Origin: Shewanella zhangzhouensis
GTDB lineage: Bacteria; Pseudomonadota; Gammaproteobacteria; Enterobacterales; Shewanellaceae
Assembly: GCF_019457615.1 (NCBI RefSeq)
Contig: NZ_CP080414.1
Coordinates: forward strand, 866,501-930,500
Direction: 5' to 3'
Length of the DNA: 64,000 nt
In this document: piece after piece, positions 8,364 through 17,489 of the stretch
Layout of the letters: each line of letters begins with the position of its first letter
Numbering within the stretch: the stretch's first letter is position 1
The notes under the pieces: model-generated
What the model was told of the DNA's origin: nothing
The model's input: the letters and a program-made list of their open reading frames with translations, nothing else
The model's database searches: none
Position numbers and translations under genes: made by a program

Positions 8364-10283
8364 ATGAGTACAGAAGGCGTTGAGATTTTTATTCCCGGCA
8401 AACCCCAGGCCCAGGTAAACCCTGAGCCGGTTAAGCTTGCCGATAATAAGCTGGAGTTGTTGGCTCCCGCTAAAAACGCCGATTACGGAATCGAAGCCAT
8501 TCGTCATGGCGCCGATGCAGTTTACATAGGCGCCCCCGCCTTTGGCGCCCGCCACACCGCGGGTAACAGCATTGCCGACATTGCCCGTCTGTGTGAGTTT
8601 GCCCACCGCTACCATGCACAGGTGTTTGTTACCGTAAACACCATTCTGTTTGACTCTGAGCTGGAAGACGCCCGCAAGCTGATTTGGGAAGTCTACGAAG
8701 CCGGTGCCGATGCCATTATCGTTCAGGATATTGGCCTGCTGGAGCTGGAACTGCCGCCGATAGCGCTGCACGCCAGTACTCAGATGGATAACCGGGTGCC
8801 GGAAAAAGTGGCCTTTTTGGAGCACGTCGGTTTTTCTCAGGCAGTGCTCGCCCGTGAACTGAGCCTCACTCAAATTCGCGCCGTGGCGGCTGAAACCAAG
8901 ATGCGGCTCGAGTATTTTATCCATGGCGCCCTGTGCGTGGCGTTCAGCGGCCAGTGTTATATCAGTGAAGCCTATACTGATAACCGCAGTGCCAACCGGG
9001 GTGAGTGCTCGCAGCAGTGCCGTATGCCGGGGAACCTCAGTACCCGTAAGGGCGAAGTGATTGCCACCAACGAGCACATGCTGTCGCTCAAAGACAACAA
9101 CCAGACTGAAAACCTCGAAGCCCTGATAGATGCCGGTATTCGCTCTTTCAAGATTGAGGGGCGTCTGAAGGACTTGAGTTACGTAAAAAACGTGACCGCC
9201 CACTATCGGCAGCAGCTCGATGAAATCATGGCCCGTCGCCCCGAGTTTGAGAGTGCCTCCCACGGCCGCTGCAGCTACAGCTTTGTGCCGGATCCGGACA
9301 AGAGCTTTAACCGTGGCAAGACAGATTACTTTGTGCATGATCGCAAGCCGGGCATCGCCGACTTCCGTACCCCAAAATACCTCGGGATTGATGTGGGTAA
9401 GGTCAGCAAAATCGCCAAAGACCACATAGTGGTAGACTCCACCGCCGAATTCAATAACGGCGATGGTCTGGGCTTTTTTGCCAAAAACTATGAAAAGGCC
9501 CGTTTGTCAGACGACAAACTGACCGGATTCAGGGTAAACCGCGCCGAAGGCAATGTGCTCTATCTCAAGACGGTGCCGGAAGACCTGCGGGTAGGTGTTA
9601 CCCTTTACCGTAACCACGATCAGGCATTTGAGATGCTGCTGGCCAAAGAGTCGGCCGAGCGTTTGGTGACGGTTAACTTTGCCCTGGCTGAGCGAGAGCA
9701 GGGGCTGGCATTGACCGCCTTTGACAATCATGGCCATTCAGTGACAGTAACCGCTGACTTCGATAAGCAGCAGGCCAAAGACATTGAGCGCAACTGTGAC
9801 GGGCTGAAAAAGAATCTGGGTAAGTTAGGAAACACTGACTTTTGCCTGGGTGAGATTGAACTGGGTGATGCTGCTACCGTATTTGCGCCTGCGTCTGTCA
9901 TTAATAATCTGCGCCGCGACGCGGTGGAGGCCCTTGGTCAAGCCCGTATCCAGGGCTACCAGCGCCCCACGCCCTGGGAGCGTGATGACAGCGTGCGTTA
10001 CCCCCAGCGCAGCATGACCTACCTCAGTAACGTCGCCAACCAGAAGGCCAAAGACTTCTACACCCGCCACGGTGTGGTTTCCATCCGCGATGCCTATGAA
10101 GTGCGTCCGGTTAAAGGAGATGCGCCGCTGATGATCACCAAGCACTGCATTCGCTACAGTTACAACATGTGCCCCAAGGAAGTGCCGGGCATTAAGGCAG
10201 ACCCCCTGCAGATGGAGCTGGGTGGCAAGGAGTTTAAGTTGGTGTTTGACTGCCACAAGTGTGAAATGCTGGTGGTGGGTTAA
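8364..10283 (+). CDS. rlhA: 23S rRNA 5-hydroxycytidine synthase RlhA (U32 peptidase-like)
   Basis: Closely resembles E. coli RlhA (YdcP), which with prephenate-dependent chemistry hydroxylates C2501 of 23S rRNA. It is 639 residues long like RlhA (653), not short like the tRNA enzyme TrhP (about 450). N-terminal U32 domain begins LELLAPAKNADYGIEAI and includes HASTQMD. The signature FIHGALCVAFSGQCYIS and NRGECSQQCRMP hold the Cys cluster thought to bind Fe-S. C-terminal Cys residues occur in MITKHCIRYSYNMCPK and FDCHKCEM. Residues 1-28 extend beyond the E. coli N-terminus. Monocistronic. Confidence 0.93.
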   Translation: MSTEGVEIFIPGKPQAQVNPEPVKLADNKLELLAPAKNADYGIEAIRHGADAVYIGAPAFGARHTAGNSIADIARLCEFAHRYHAQVFVTVNTILFDSELEDARKLIWEVYEAGADAIIVQDIGLLELELPPIALHASTQMDNRVPEKVAFLEHVGFSQAVLARELSLTQIRAVAAETKMRLEYFIHGALCVAFSGQCYISEAYTDNRSANRGECSQQCRMPGNLSTRKGEVIATNEHMLSLKDNNQTENLEALIDAGIRSFKIEGRLKDLSYVKNVTAHYRQQLDEIMARRPEFESASHGRCSYSFVPDPDKSFNRGKTDYFVHDRKPGIADFRTPKYLGIDVGKVSKIAKDHIVVDSTAEFNNGDGLGFFAKNYEKARLSDDKLTGFRVNRAEGNVLYLKTVPEDLRVGVTLYRNHDQAFEMLLAKESAERLVTVNFALAEREQGLALTAFDNHGHSVTVTADFDKQQAKDIERNCDGLKKNLGKLGNTDFCLGEIELGDAATVFAPASVINNLRRDAVEALGQARIQGYQRPTPWERDDSVRYPQRSMTYLSNVANQKAKDFYTRHGVVSIRDAYEVRPVKGDAPLMITKHCIRYSYNMCPKEVPGIKADPLQMELGGKEFKLVFDCHKCEMLVVG

Positions 10284-10297
10284 GTCCTTGTACCATC

Positions 10298-10326
10298 AAA
10301 AACGGCGACCCTGGGTCGCCGTTTTT
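10298..10326 (+). terminator. Terminator of rlhA
   Basis: Stem AAAAACGGCGACC/GGTCGCCGTTTTT with CTG loop, 15 nt after the stop. Confidence 0.92.
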
Positions 10327-10440
10327 ATTTCGAGGCGTTTCTTTCTGCCTTTTTCTTTCGGCGCTTTGTATTTCAGGCGATGGGCCAATGCGATAATCTT
10401 GCATGACCACAAACCGGTAACACAGCAGGAGAAGGTATTA

Positions 10441-10818
10441 ATGGGATTTTTGGATGCCCTGATGGGCAATGCCAGTGAGGTGGACCTGGGCAAACTCACC
10501 GCTGAGTTGTCGCCTATCCTTGGCGACAATGAAGAGTTGCAACTGGCCTATAAAATGGTGCGTGACCTGTTTGTTTTTACCAGCAAGCGATTGATATTAA
10601 TTGATAAGCAAGGCGTTACTGGCAAGAAAGTGAGTTATCACTCCATTCCCTACAAGGCGATAGTGCATTTTCAGGTGGAAACTGCAGGTACCTTCGATAT
10701 GGATGCCGAATTGAAACTGTGGATCTCGGGCCAGCACGAGCCATTGGTAAAAGAACTCAAGCGCGGCACCGACGTGGTCGGCATTCAAAAAACCATCGCC
10801 CGTTACGCTTTGGGTTAA
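10441..10818 (+). CDS. Bacterial PH-domain protein
   Basis: A 125-residue cytoplasmic protein of the bacterial pleckstrin-homology-like family (bPH_1 type). Typical features are FVFTSKRLILIDKQGVTGKK (about 43-62), YHSIPYKAIVHFQVETAG, and an ending helix KRGTDVVGIQKTIARYAL. Members form ring-like oligomers; the function is unknown. ATG at 10441 follows a strong CAGGAGAAGG site; a longer frame from 10222 overlaps rlhA and is rejected. Between two terminators, so its own unit. Confidence 0.88.
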   Translation: MGFLDALMGNASEVDLGKLTAELSPILGDNEELQLAYKMVRDLFVFTSKRLILIDKQGVTGKKVSYHSIPYKAIVHFQVETAGTFDMDAELKLWISGQHEPLVKELKRGTDVVGIQKTIARYALG

Positions 10819-10832
10819 TGCCGACGCTTCTG

Positions 10833-10858
10833 AAAAAGGCCACCCCGGGTGGCTTTTT
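10833..10858 (+). terminator. Terminator of the PH-domain gene
   Basis: Stem AAAAAGGCCACCC/GGGTGGCTTTTTT, 15 nt after the stop. Confidence 0.88.
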
Positions 10859-10859
10859 T

Positions 10860-11190
10860 GTTGGTTGGGTCTCACAGCCAGCCATCAAAATCACGCCTCT
10901 ATTTAATCTCTATCTCCCCAATCAACACCCATAAGATATGGCTTGATTTCCTACTAACTAATTGAAATTAAATAAATAGACTTTAAATAGAGATAAAAGG
11001 GGGATAGAAACGACACCCGTTGAATTGCCCGGACTTCATCAGCACCGTAAAACCTCAATTGCCGTTAGCGCTTTGTTAACAAGGTTAATAAAGATTGCGG
11101 AAGGGAGGGGCTTTGGCAACTGTCCAGAGTCAGTGCGCGTAATTAAAAGTCCAGCAAAACACTGCAACAATGCAGGGAAGGGTGAGAAGC
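10860..11190 (+). promoter_or_regulatory. Long AT-rich leader of the TonB receptor with competing inverted repeats
   Basis: About 330 bases without a gene. CTCTATTTAA (10897-10906) is a perfect inverted match to TTAAATAGAG (10983-10992). The flanking TCTATCTCCCC (10910-10920) can pair instead with GGGGGATAGA (about 10999-11008); the two pairings cannot both nest. No Fur box was found. The gene has AGGGAAGGGTGAG before its ATG. Confidence 0.4.
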
Positions 11191-14100
11191 ATGAAAAAGA
11201 CCATTCTGACATTGGCCATTCAGGCTGCGGTTTTGGGCGGTATGTCCATGACAGCAGTGGCGGCCGACGAAGTTGAAGTTTCCCAGGTTAAGGGAAATCA
11301 GCCCCAGCAAAACGCTGAAGCTGAGCAGCAAACCATTGAAAAAATTTCCGTAACCGGTTCACGCATCAAAAGGGACAGTTTTTCGGTGGCTACCCCACTG
11401 GCGACACTGGACAGTGAAGCAATTGATGATGCAGGTACAGGTTCTCTGTCTGCCATTTTGGTGGATGAACTGCCACAGGTTGCCGAAGGCACCAGCAACA
11501 CCAACTCGCAATCCAGCGTCCAGAATACCGGTCTGTCGACCATCGATTTGCGAAATCTGGGCACCAACCGCACCCTGACCCTGATTGATGGTCGCAGAGT
11601 GGTATCCAACAGTTACTCAGGTAACTATGTCAGCCTCTCGACCATTCCCACCAGTTTTGTGGACAAGGTGGAAATCATCACCGGTGGTGCATCTGCCACC
11701 TATGGCTCAGACGCGGTTGCCGGTGTGGTGAACATCATCACCGAGCAGGACAAACAAGGTGTTACCTTCAACGTGCGCTCTGGCCAGACCGAAAGCGGCG
11801 GTGAAGAGTTGGGTGTAGATGGTGACTTCGGTGCTCTCTATGCCGATGGCAAGGGCTACCTGTTTATGGCCGCCTCTTACAATAAGGACTGGGGCCTGGA
11901 TTATTGGGACAGGAACAGAGCCCAGCAGCAGGAATCCTGGTCGTATGACACCAAGCGCATGTGTAACACCATGCTCACCGAAACCTACGATACGGCGCTG
12001 AGAACCAACGCCCATTGTATGCGTGATATCACCCAGGCAGACTGGCGCGACCTGAACGACTCCATTCCCGGTGGCGTATTCAACGAAGCCAGCAGTACCC
12101 GACCAGATGCCGGTTTTTGGTATGACGGCCAAACCCTCCGTAACGACTGGCACGAAGAAAAATACGGTATCCACTTCCAGCAGTTTGACTGGTTGAAAGT
12201 ACCCGATGAGTCAGTGGCTGCCGCCGTGAAGACTGAGTATGACTTTGACTCGGGCACCCAGGCCTATTTCCAGTTGCAATACAGCCGCAACCACTCGGTT
12301 AACAACAAGTCACCTGAAAGCTCAGACGAAAACGAATTCGCCCTGGTGCGGGATCCTGTGACCGGTGAATTTGTTGAGGAGTACGTTGGCCGTATTCCGA
12401 AGAATAACCCCTTCGTTCCCCAGGAAATTTTTGATGGTGCCAGCTCTCGCGGCATCACCTGGGACAGAAACTTTGCCGAAGTGGGTGCCATTGTTAACGA
12501 AAACACCCGTACCACCTATCGCAGCTGGGCTGGCCTCAGAGGCTTTGTGTGGGACAACTGGGAGTGGGATTTGTCGGTGGGCTACGGCAAGTTCCGTCAG
12601 GAACAAAACCGTCAGAACGAAATTGATGTGGTGAAGCTGCGTAATGCACTGCAGGCTGAGAAACTCGCCGATGGCACTATTCAGTGTATCGACAGTGATG
12701 CCCGCGCCGATGGATGTGTGCCTGTTAACCTGTTCGGTGAAGGCGCTATCAGCGTCGACGCGGCCAACTATATTCGCTCCAACCCCACTATCACCACTGA
12801 TATCACCATGACCAACGTGCTGGGTTATATCACCGGCGATTTGTTTGATTTGCCCGCCGGTCCTGTTGCCTCTGCATTTGGTTTTGAATATCGCCGCGAC
12901 ACCCAAAGTGTTGACACCAACGTGCCAAACGGTGGCGTGACCTTTAACTATGTGCCCAGTTTTGAGGGCGATGTCAGTGTGTACGAAGCCTTTGGTGAGG
13001 CGTCACTGCCGCTGCTGCGGGATGTTACCGCCGCCAAGAGCCTGTCCATGGATCTGTCGCTGCGTGTGGCTGATTACAGCTGGTCTACCACTGACCTTAT
13101 CAAGAGCTACAAGGCCGGTTTGGTCTACGAGCCTGCCGAAGGTTATATGGTTCGTGCCAACTGGGCTACTGCCCAACGTGCGCCAACCATCACAGAGCTG
13201 CTCTCTCCACCACGGGGCGATTACGACAGCTTCAGCGATGTGTGTGATGGTGTAACGGCAACTTCCACCGGTGAAGGTCATGCCAATTGCCGCCAGGATC
13301 CGGGTATTGCCGCAACCATCGCCGCCGATGGCGTGTTTAATGACGATAACAATGGTTATTCACCTAACGTAGGTAACGAGAACCTCAAAGAGGAGTCGGC
13401 CGAAACCTTTACCGTGGGTGTGTCTCTGGCGCCTTCCTTCATTGAAGGGTTGCGTGTTGCCGTGGACTACTATGACATCAAGATTGAAGATGCCATGACC
13501 AGTCTCGAGAACGAAGACATCATCAAGTTCTGTTATGCCTCTTCGCTGCCTTATGGTGATGACAACGCCTTCTGTAACGACATCAAGCGTGATGGAGACG
13601 GTCAAATCATCGAAGTACAGCAGCGTGTGATTAACGCCGATGAGACCCGCACCAGCGGATACGATCTGGCGCTCGACTACAAGTACGATCTGGATGCCTG
13701 GGGCGATCTCAAGCTCAAGCTCGACTGGAGCCATGTGATTGACTACACCATCACAGCCACAGGTCCTGATGGTCAGTACACCAACTCCTACCTGGGTCAG
13801 CTGTCTTCCGGCATCTTCGAAGACAAGGGTTCGGCGTCGCTCACCTGGCGCCTGGACAACCTGCGTCTGCGCTGGAGCGTGAAGTACAAGAGTGATATTC
13901 GCCGCAGCCAGTCAACCCATGAAAGCTGGGAAAAAGCCATGGAGCTGAACGCCGAAAATTGCGCTGCTGCCGATGCAGCCTGTGTGGCCAACCCTGAGCC
14001 TTTGTGGGGCAATGAGTTGCCATCGGTCACTACCCATAACTTCTCTGCATCCTACGGATTTGATTTGGGCAGCAACGCCGAGCTGCGTCTGTACGGTGGG

Positions 14101-14220
14101 GTAAACAACCTGTTCGATGAGCGTGGCCCCTTCGTCATCGGTGGCTCTGGTAGCTATGACAGTGCCTATGGCGGCGGCCAGGGTCGTTACGGTTACCTGG
14201 GTGCCGAGGTGAAGTTCTAA
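11191..14220 (+). CDS. TonB-dependent outer-membrane receptor
   Basis: Large (1009 residues) energy-coupled outer-membrane uptake channel. Signal peptide 1-24 (cut in AVAAD). A TonB-box-like segment IEKISVTGSRIKR near residue 50 is followed by the plug domain, with NLGTNRTLTLIDGRR, VEIITGGASATYGSDAVAG and VVNIITEQ typical of the class that takes up peptides, sugars or plant-type polymers. The barrel follows with TonB_dep_Rec end features (NNLFDERGPF) and terminal Phe. ATG at 11191 is preferred over an upstream ATG at 11170 because the signal peptide starts there. Substrate unknown; neighbours give no clear hint beyond the divergent regulator region downstream. Confidence 0.95.
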   Translation: MKKTILTLAIQAAVLGGMSMTAVAADEVEVSQVKGNQPQQNAEAEQQTIEKISVTGSRIKRDSFSVATPLATLDSEAIDDAGTGSLSAILVDELPQVAEGTSNTNSQSSVQNTGLSTIDLRNLGTNRTLTLIDGRRVVSNSYSGNYVSLSTIPTSFVDKVEIITGGASATYGSDAVAGVVNIITEQDKQGVTFNVRSGQTESGGEELGVDGDFGALYADGKGYLFMAASYNKDWGLDYWDRNRAQQQESWSYDTKRMCNTMLTETYDTALRTNAHCMRDITQADWRDLNDSIPGGVFNEASSTRPDAGFWYDGQTLRNDWHEEKYGIHFQQFDWLKVPDESVAAAVKTEYDFDSGTQAYFQLQYSRNHSVNNKSPESSDENEFALVRDPVTGEFVEEYVGRIPKNNPFVPQEIFDGASSRGITWDRNFAEVGAIVNENTRTTYRSWAGLRGFVWDNWEWDLSVGYGKFRQEQNRQNEIDVVKLRNALQAEKLADGTIQCIDSDARADGCVPVNLFGEGAISVDAANYIRSNPTITTDITMTNVLGYITGDLFDLPAGPVASAFGFEYRRDTQSVDTNVPNGGVTFNYVPSFEGDVSVYEAFGEASLPLLRDVTAAKSLSMDLSLRVADYSWSTTDLIKSYKAGLVYEPAEGYMVRANWATAQRAPTITELLSPPRGDYDSFSDVCDGVTATSTGEGHANCRQDPGIAATIAADGVFNDDNNGYSPNVGNENLKEESAETFTVGVSLAPSFIEGLRVAVDYYDIKIEDAMTSLENEDIIKFCYASSLPYGDDNAFCNDIKRDGDGQIIEVQQRVINADETRTSGYDLALDYKYDLDAWGDLKLKLDWSHVIDYTITATGPDGQYTNSYLGQLSSGIFEDKGSASLTWRLDNLRLRWSVKYKSDIRRSQSTHESWEKAMELNAENCAAADAACVANPEPLWGNELPSVTTHNFSASYGFDLGSNAELRLYGGVNNLFDERGPFVIGGSGSYDSAYGGGQGRYGYLGAEVKF

Positions 14221-14248
14221 GGTCATTGATACCTTATTGCCTGAAGGC

Positions 14249-14288
14249 AAGGCCGCTTCCCACATCTCCCGGGAGGCGGCCTTTTTTA
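14249..14288 (+). terminator. Terminator of the TonB receptor gene
   Basis: Stem AAGGCCGCTTCCC with GGGAGGCGGCCTT (one G-T pair), followed by a T-tract, 28 nt after the stop. Confidence 0.85.
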
Positions 14289-14343
14289 TTGCTTCATTAT
14301 TGCTTCGGACAAAGCAGGCCCGGCACTGACCTGCTTAAAACGC

Positions 14344-15858
14344 TTATCCCTTGCAGCCCCCATAACAGCTGGGTTTGCGCGGGCACACATTCCCCCGTGA
14401 GCAAATCAACCTGGCACCCTTGTGTATGCCACGCTCCACCCAATTGATGTTAAGGATACGGGCTATGCTCATCAGCTGGCGTTTAATGGCAGTGGGAATT
14501 TCCCCCTGACCACCAGACGCCACGCAGTGGTCCTTCAGTGCCTCGGCAAGACTTAAGGCGTCGGTTCCCTGGGCATCGATGGCGGGATTCAAATCGATGC
14601 CCGCGCACAGCACATGGTGATTCCCGGCCAAATCCACCACCTTGGTGGACTCACAGCAGTAAATACGCGGGCTGCCACCCACATCCAGAATGGAGATTTG
14701 CGCCGAGCTGCCATCGGATGGCTCGCTTATCATGCGAAACACCGCCCAGTGTTGGCAGGGATCCGGCACCTGACGCATATTGCCCCAGGGCAGGGGAATG
14801 CCGTTACCCCGGTATACCGCCTTGAGTTTGCCCGGGGCGTAGGCATCGAAGTAATGCCAGTGGGGGTAGGGTGACACCACAGTCATACGGCGCATGGCCA
14901 CCGAGGCCGACACGCCGATTTTTTTATGGGTATCAATTTCATAGCCTCCCCGCTCCAATAACTGCCGGAAAGGCACCTTGGGGCAAAGCAGGGCGCCGGC
15001 AAAAAAGCTGGATTCAAAGTCGCGCCAGGCACTCAGGATATCCTGGGCATTCACGGTGGAGGATATATCGGTATCCTGCTCACCTGTGCCTATGCCACGT
15101 CCCACCGCCAGCACATTCTTCAGCCCGTCTTTGTTGTGCAGCACGCAGTGGCCTATGTGCACTGCCAAATCGTATTTCAGCCGCTCGGGGTTTTTCTTCA
15201 GGGCTTCGTTGATAAAGATGGTGGAGGGCGGTTCGAAAAATGAGGTCACCAACTGATGGGTAGGCACACCGTTATCGTCAACCTGATCCTGAGGTGGCTC
15301 TTTAAAGAAGCGAATTTTCATGCCCATCTGTTTGCAGATAGCCGTCAGATCCTCTCCACTGAGATTCAGCCGCTTCTCACCGACTTCTTCTGCGGCGCGT
15401 TCCAGGTCGGGGAAATGATTCTGATGATGCTCCTGGTGGGCGCGGATCAGCAAATGGGCAAACTGGCGGCCACTGATCCCGGTTTGCGACAGCATTTCGG
15501 GAATGGCAATTTGCAGAATATCCTTGGAAAACAAAAAGCCCGGCTCCAGCGCCATGCCACTGATCCCACCCCGGCGTCCCTTGTCCGGGGTAATGGCGTC
15601 TTCTTCCGGCGCATCGTCCAGAAACCATTCCGGTGACTTTTCAAATACCTTGGCAATCACTTCCAGCATGGCCGCACTGGGCACCCGTTTTCCCCGCTCA
15701 ATCATCGACAGGTATGACACTGAGGGGGCCGAACCGGGATCCACACGTACACAGCGTGAAGACAGATCTTCCATGGTTAAGTGATTGCGCTTCCGTAAGT
15801 TTCTGATCTTGGTGCCCAGAAAATGGGATTGGCGCATCAGGCTTTTTTCACTGGTCAT
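14344..15858 (-). CDS. XRE-type regulator with ImmA/IrrE-like and Cys-rich C-terminal domains (RamB/PrpR/DUF3612-like)
   Basis: 504 residues: HTH_3 DNA-binding domain (about 15-80, with SYLSMIERGKRVPS), then an ImmA/IrrE-like domain in which the zinc motif appears as HIGHC (234-238, so not a normal HExxH protease), and a C-terminal domain ending in Cys486, Cys492, Cys498 and Cys502, a likely metal or Fe-S site. This layout is that of RamB and PrpR, regulators of acetate, glyoxylate and propionate metabolism that sense short acyl-CoAs; in Vibrio and Shewanella such proteins fall in DUF3612. The start overlaps three phased direct repeats, suggesting self-control, and the divergent gene is a malate-synthase-derived protein. 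Confidence 0.8.
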   Translation of the reverse strand: MTSEKSLMRQSHFLGTKIRNLRKRNHLTMEDLSSRCVRVDPGSAPSVSYLSMIERGKRVPSAAMLEVIAKVFEKSPEWFLDDAPEEDAITPDKGRRGGISGMALEPGFLFSKDILQIAIPEMLSQTGISGRQFAHLLIRAHQEHHQNHFPDLERAAEEVGEKRLNLSGEDLTAICKQMGMKIRFFKEPPQDQVDDNGVPTHQLVTSFFEPPSTIFINEALKKNPERLKYDLAVHIGHCVLHNKDGLKNVLAVGRGIGTGEQDTDISSTVNAQDILSAWRDFESSFFAGALLCPKVPFRQLLERGGYEIDTHKKIGVSASVAMRRMTVVSPYPHWHYFDAYAPGKLKAVYRGNGIPLPWGNMRQVPDPCQHWAVFRMISEPSDGSSAQISILDVGGSPRIYCCESTKVVDLAGNHHVLCAGIDLNPAIDAQGTDALSLAEALKDHCVASGGQGEIPTAIKRQLMSIARILNINWVERGIHKGARLICSRGNVCPRKPSCYGGCKG

Positions 15859-15860
15859 TT

Positions 15861-15897
15861 TGTAAAATTCACACTGTAAAATTTTTATTGTGAAATT
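15861..15897. promoter_or_regulatory. Three direct repeats with exact 14-bp period (candidate operator)
   Basis: TGTAAAATT at 15861-15869 and 15875-15883 and TGTGAAATT at 15889-15897 start exactly 14 bp apart. They sit directly upstream of the regulator start (15858) and in the promoter zone of the divergent gene at 16015. This is probably where the XRE-type protein binds, on one face of the DNA at about 1.3 turns per unit. Confidence 0.55.
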
Positions 15898-16014
15898 GTA
15901 GTAAAAAATAACATAGACTAAAAATCAAGCGAAATTCACCGACTGCACGACGCATCCCACCGGCAGGATTTCGTGGCAAAACCCACAAGAAGCTAAGTGA
16001 CCGAGGACAAGGCA

Positions 16015-16587
16015 ATGAACATGACCATGATGAATACCCAAAATCAGCAACAACTGCATCACTTCATCGGGGAAGCCATTGCCGCAGTGGTGAATGGCGC
16101 CAAACGGGGAGTCAGCCTCGAGAGTGCAACTGAATTTCTTGACCGCCGCTTTCCGCTGGCGCGGGGCAGTCACAAGATGGTGAAAAGCTATGTGGTTTAC
16201 TACCAGCACCTGCTGGCCTTCTTCGAAGATGGCAGCCACAGTGGTCTGGAAATCTCGTCCCAGTTTGTTGCCCTTTGCGGTCACAAGGAAGAGCCCTGTG
16301 CCATCCTGCTCAAGTCAGGCGATATTCATGTGGAGTTGACCCTGGATAAGAATGGCCGCATGGGCAGTGCCAATCCGGCCCATATCGAGGATATTCAGGT
16401 TGAGTCGCCCGGCTTTTGCCTGAGGGAGAGCGAAGGCTGTGCCACAGAGGCCATCAGCCAGTGCCGCAACTGGCTGAGCCTGCTGCACTCGGCTCCCTGC
16501 GATGATGATTGCCGTCAGCGCAACGAACGTCGCTTTACCGCAAAAGATGGCGGCGAGTATCAGTTGGTCTCACTGGGACTCTTTTAA
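16015..16587 (+). CDS. Orphan protein related to the insertion domain of malate synthase G
   Basis: 190 residues, cytoplasmic. From about residue 40 it follows the alpha/beta insertion domain of malate synthase G (GlcB): FLDRRFPLARGSH, QFVALCGHKEEPCAILLK, IHVELTLDKNGRMG, NPAHIEDIQVE, CRNWLSLL, RFTAKDGGEYQL all have counterparts in that order. The GlcB TIM barrel and its catalytic residues are absent, and the stretch matching the conserved EDSVAAVD region is changed beyond recognition with several Cys. It cannot be an active malate synthase. It may be a relic or a domain reused as a sensor or partner. ATG at 16015 follows AGGACAAGG; a GTG at 15997 is an alternative. Divergent from the RamB/PrpR-like gene. 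Confidence 0.75.
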   Translation: MNMTMMNTQNQQQLHHFIGEAIAAVVNGAKRGVSLESATEFLDRRFPLARGSHKMVKSYVVYYQHLLAFFEDGSHSGLEISSQFVALCGHKEEPCAILLKSGDIHVELTLDKNGRMGSANPAHIEDIQVESPGFCLRESEGCATEAISQCRNWLSLLHSAPCDDDCRQRNERRFTAKDGGEYQLVSLGLF

Positions 16588-16649
16588 CAAAGGTCCCTGG
16601 TTAGACAACTAAAAGCGACGCGCACAAGCGACAACGAAAAGTGACAAGC

Positions 16650-16676
16650 AAAAGGCCCGGTTAAACCGGGCCTTTT
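16650..16676. terminator. Terminator after the malate-synthase-like gene
   Basis: Stem AAAAGGCCCGGT/ACCGGGCCTTTT with TTAA centre; symmetric, so it may also end the GST gene reading from the right. Confidence 0.82.
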
Positions 16677-16759
16677 ACATTCATGCCGGGATGGTACTGA
16701 CAGCTCCGTGGCACCATGGCTGCCAGCATAGGCCTGTCCTCAGCCCTGGCGCGTTTTCA

Positions 16760-17434
16760 TCATTGGCCCAGACGCAAATCAGCCACAATTTCTCCGGCCT
16801 CACGGGCCTCCTGCTCATGGGCTTCATCACGCCAGGGTTCGGCCAGCGCCGCCTGATACCAGCTCTTCATGCCCGGCAAGTCGAGCAGGGTGGCGACATA
16901 AGCCTCAGAGGCCGGCGACAGCCTGGGCCCATAAGTCTGTGCCCTGAAGGCGAGAGGGGCGAAAAAGGCATCCACGGCACTGAAGTTTTTGCCGCCAAGG
17001 AAGGGGCCGCCGAAGCGGGTTAAGCCCTGTTGCCACAGCTCATCAATACGGGCCCATTCGCGCTCGAGTGCATCCGGCACTGGGTGCAGCTTAACCCTGA
17101 TGCCACAGTTCATGGTGCAGATGGAGCGAATGGTGCCAAATCCTGAGTGCATCTCGGCGGCGGCGCAGCGGGCATAGGCCCGTGCCTGTTTGTTCTGGGG
17201 CCAGACGCCTGTGTGGCTCTCGGCCAGATACTCGATAATCGCCAGTGAGTCCCACACGGGCTCACCTTCGTCCAGCAGGCAGGGCACTTTGGCCGTGGGG
17301 GAGAAATGTTTGAAGTCGCTGTCGCCAAAGGGCTGCAGTTTTTCGTCGAAGGGAATCCCCAGCTCGGTCAGCAGCAGCCAGGGGCGCAGCGACCAGGAGG
17401 AATAGTTTTTATTGGCAATGTACAGCGTCAGCAT
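16760..17434 (-). CDS. Glutathione S-transferase family protein
   Basis: 224 residues. N-terminal thioredoxin-like domain (1-80) opens with LYIANKNYSSWSLRPWLLL, where a Ser in the SSWS motif is the expected glutathione-activating residue, and continues with KVPCLLDEG and WDSLAIIEYLAE (cis-Pro and gamma-Glu-binding DS). All-alpha C-terminal domain follows with FSAVDAFFAPLAFR. Zeta/beta-like enzyme for detoxification or isomerisation; substrate unknown. AAGGAG precedes the start. Lies 55 nt downstream of the monooxygenase-like gene in the same direction; likely one operon. Confidence 0.9.
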   Translation of the reverse strand: MLTLYIANKNYSSWSLRPWLLLTELGIPFDEKLQPFGDSDFKHFSPTAKVPCLLDEGEPVWDSLAIIEYLAESHTGVWPQNKQARAYARCAAAEMHSGFGTIRSICTMNCGIRVKLHPVPDALEREWARIDELWQQGLTRFGGPFLGGKNFSAVDAFFAPLAFRAQTYGPRLSPASEAYVATLLDLPGMKSWYQAALAEPWRDEAHEQEAREAGEIVADLRLGQ

Positions 17435-17489
17435 GGGGAACTCCTTGTCAAAATACTGCTAAGTCATATGGATATTTATTCGTGGTGAT

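Noticed and set aside
8301..9425. 374-residue frame opposite rlhA
   Set aside because: No ribosome site or family; rlhA frame is clearly real.
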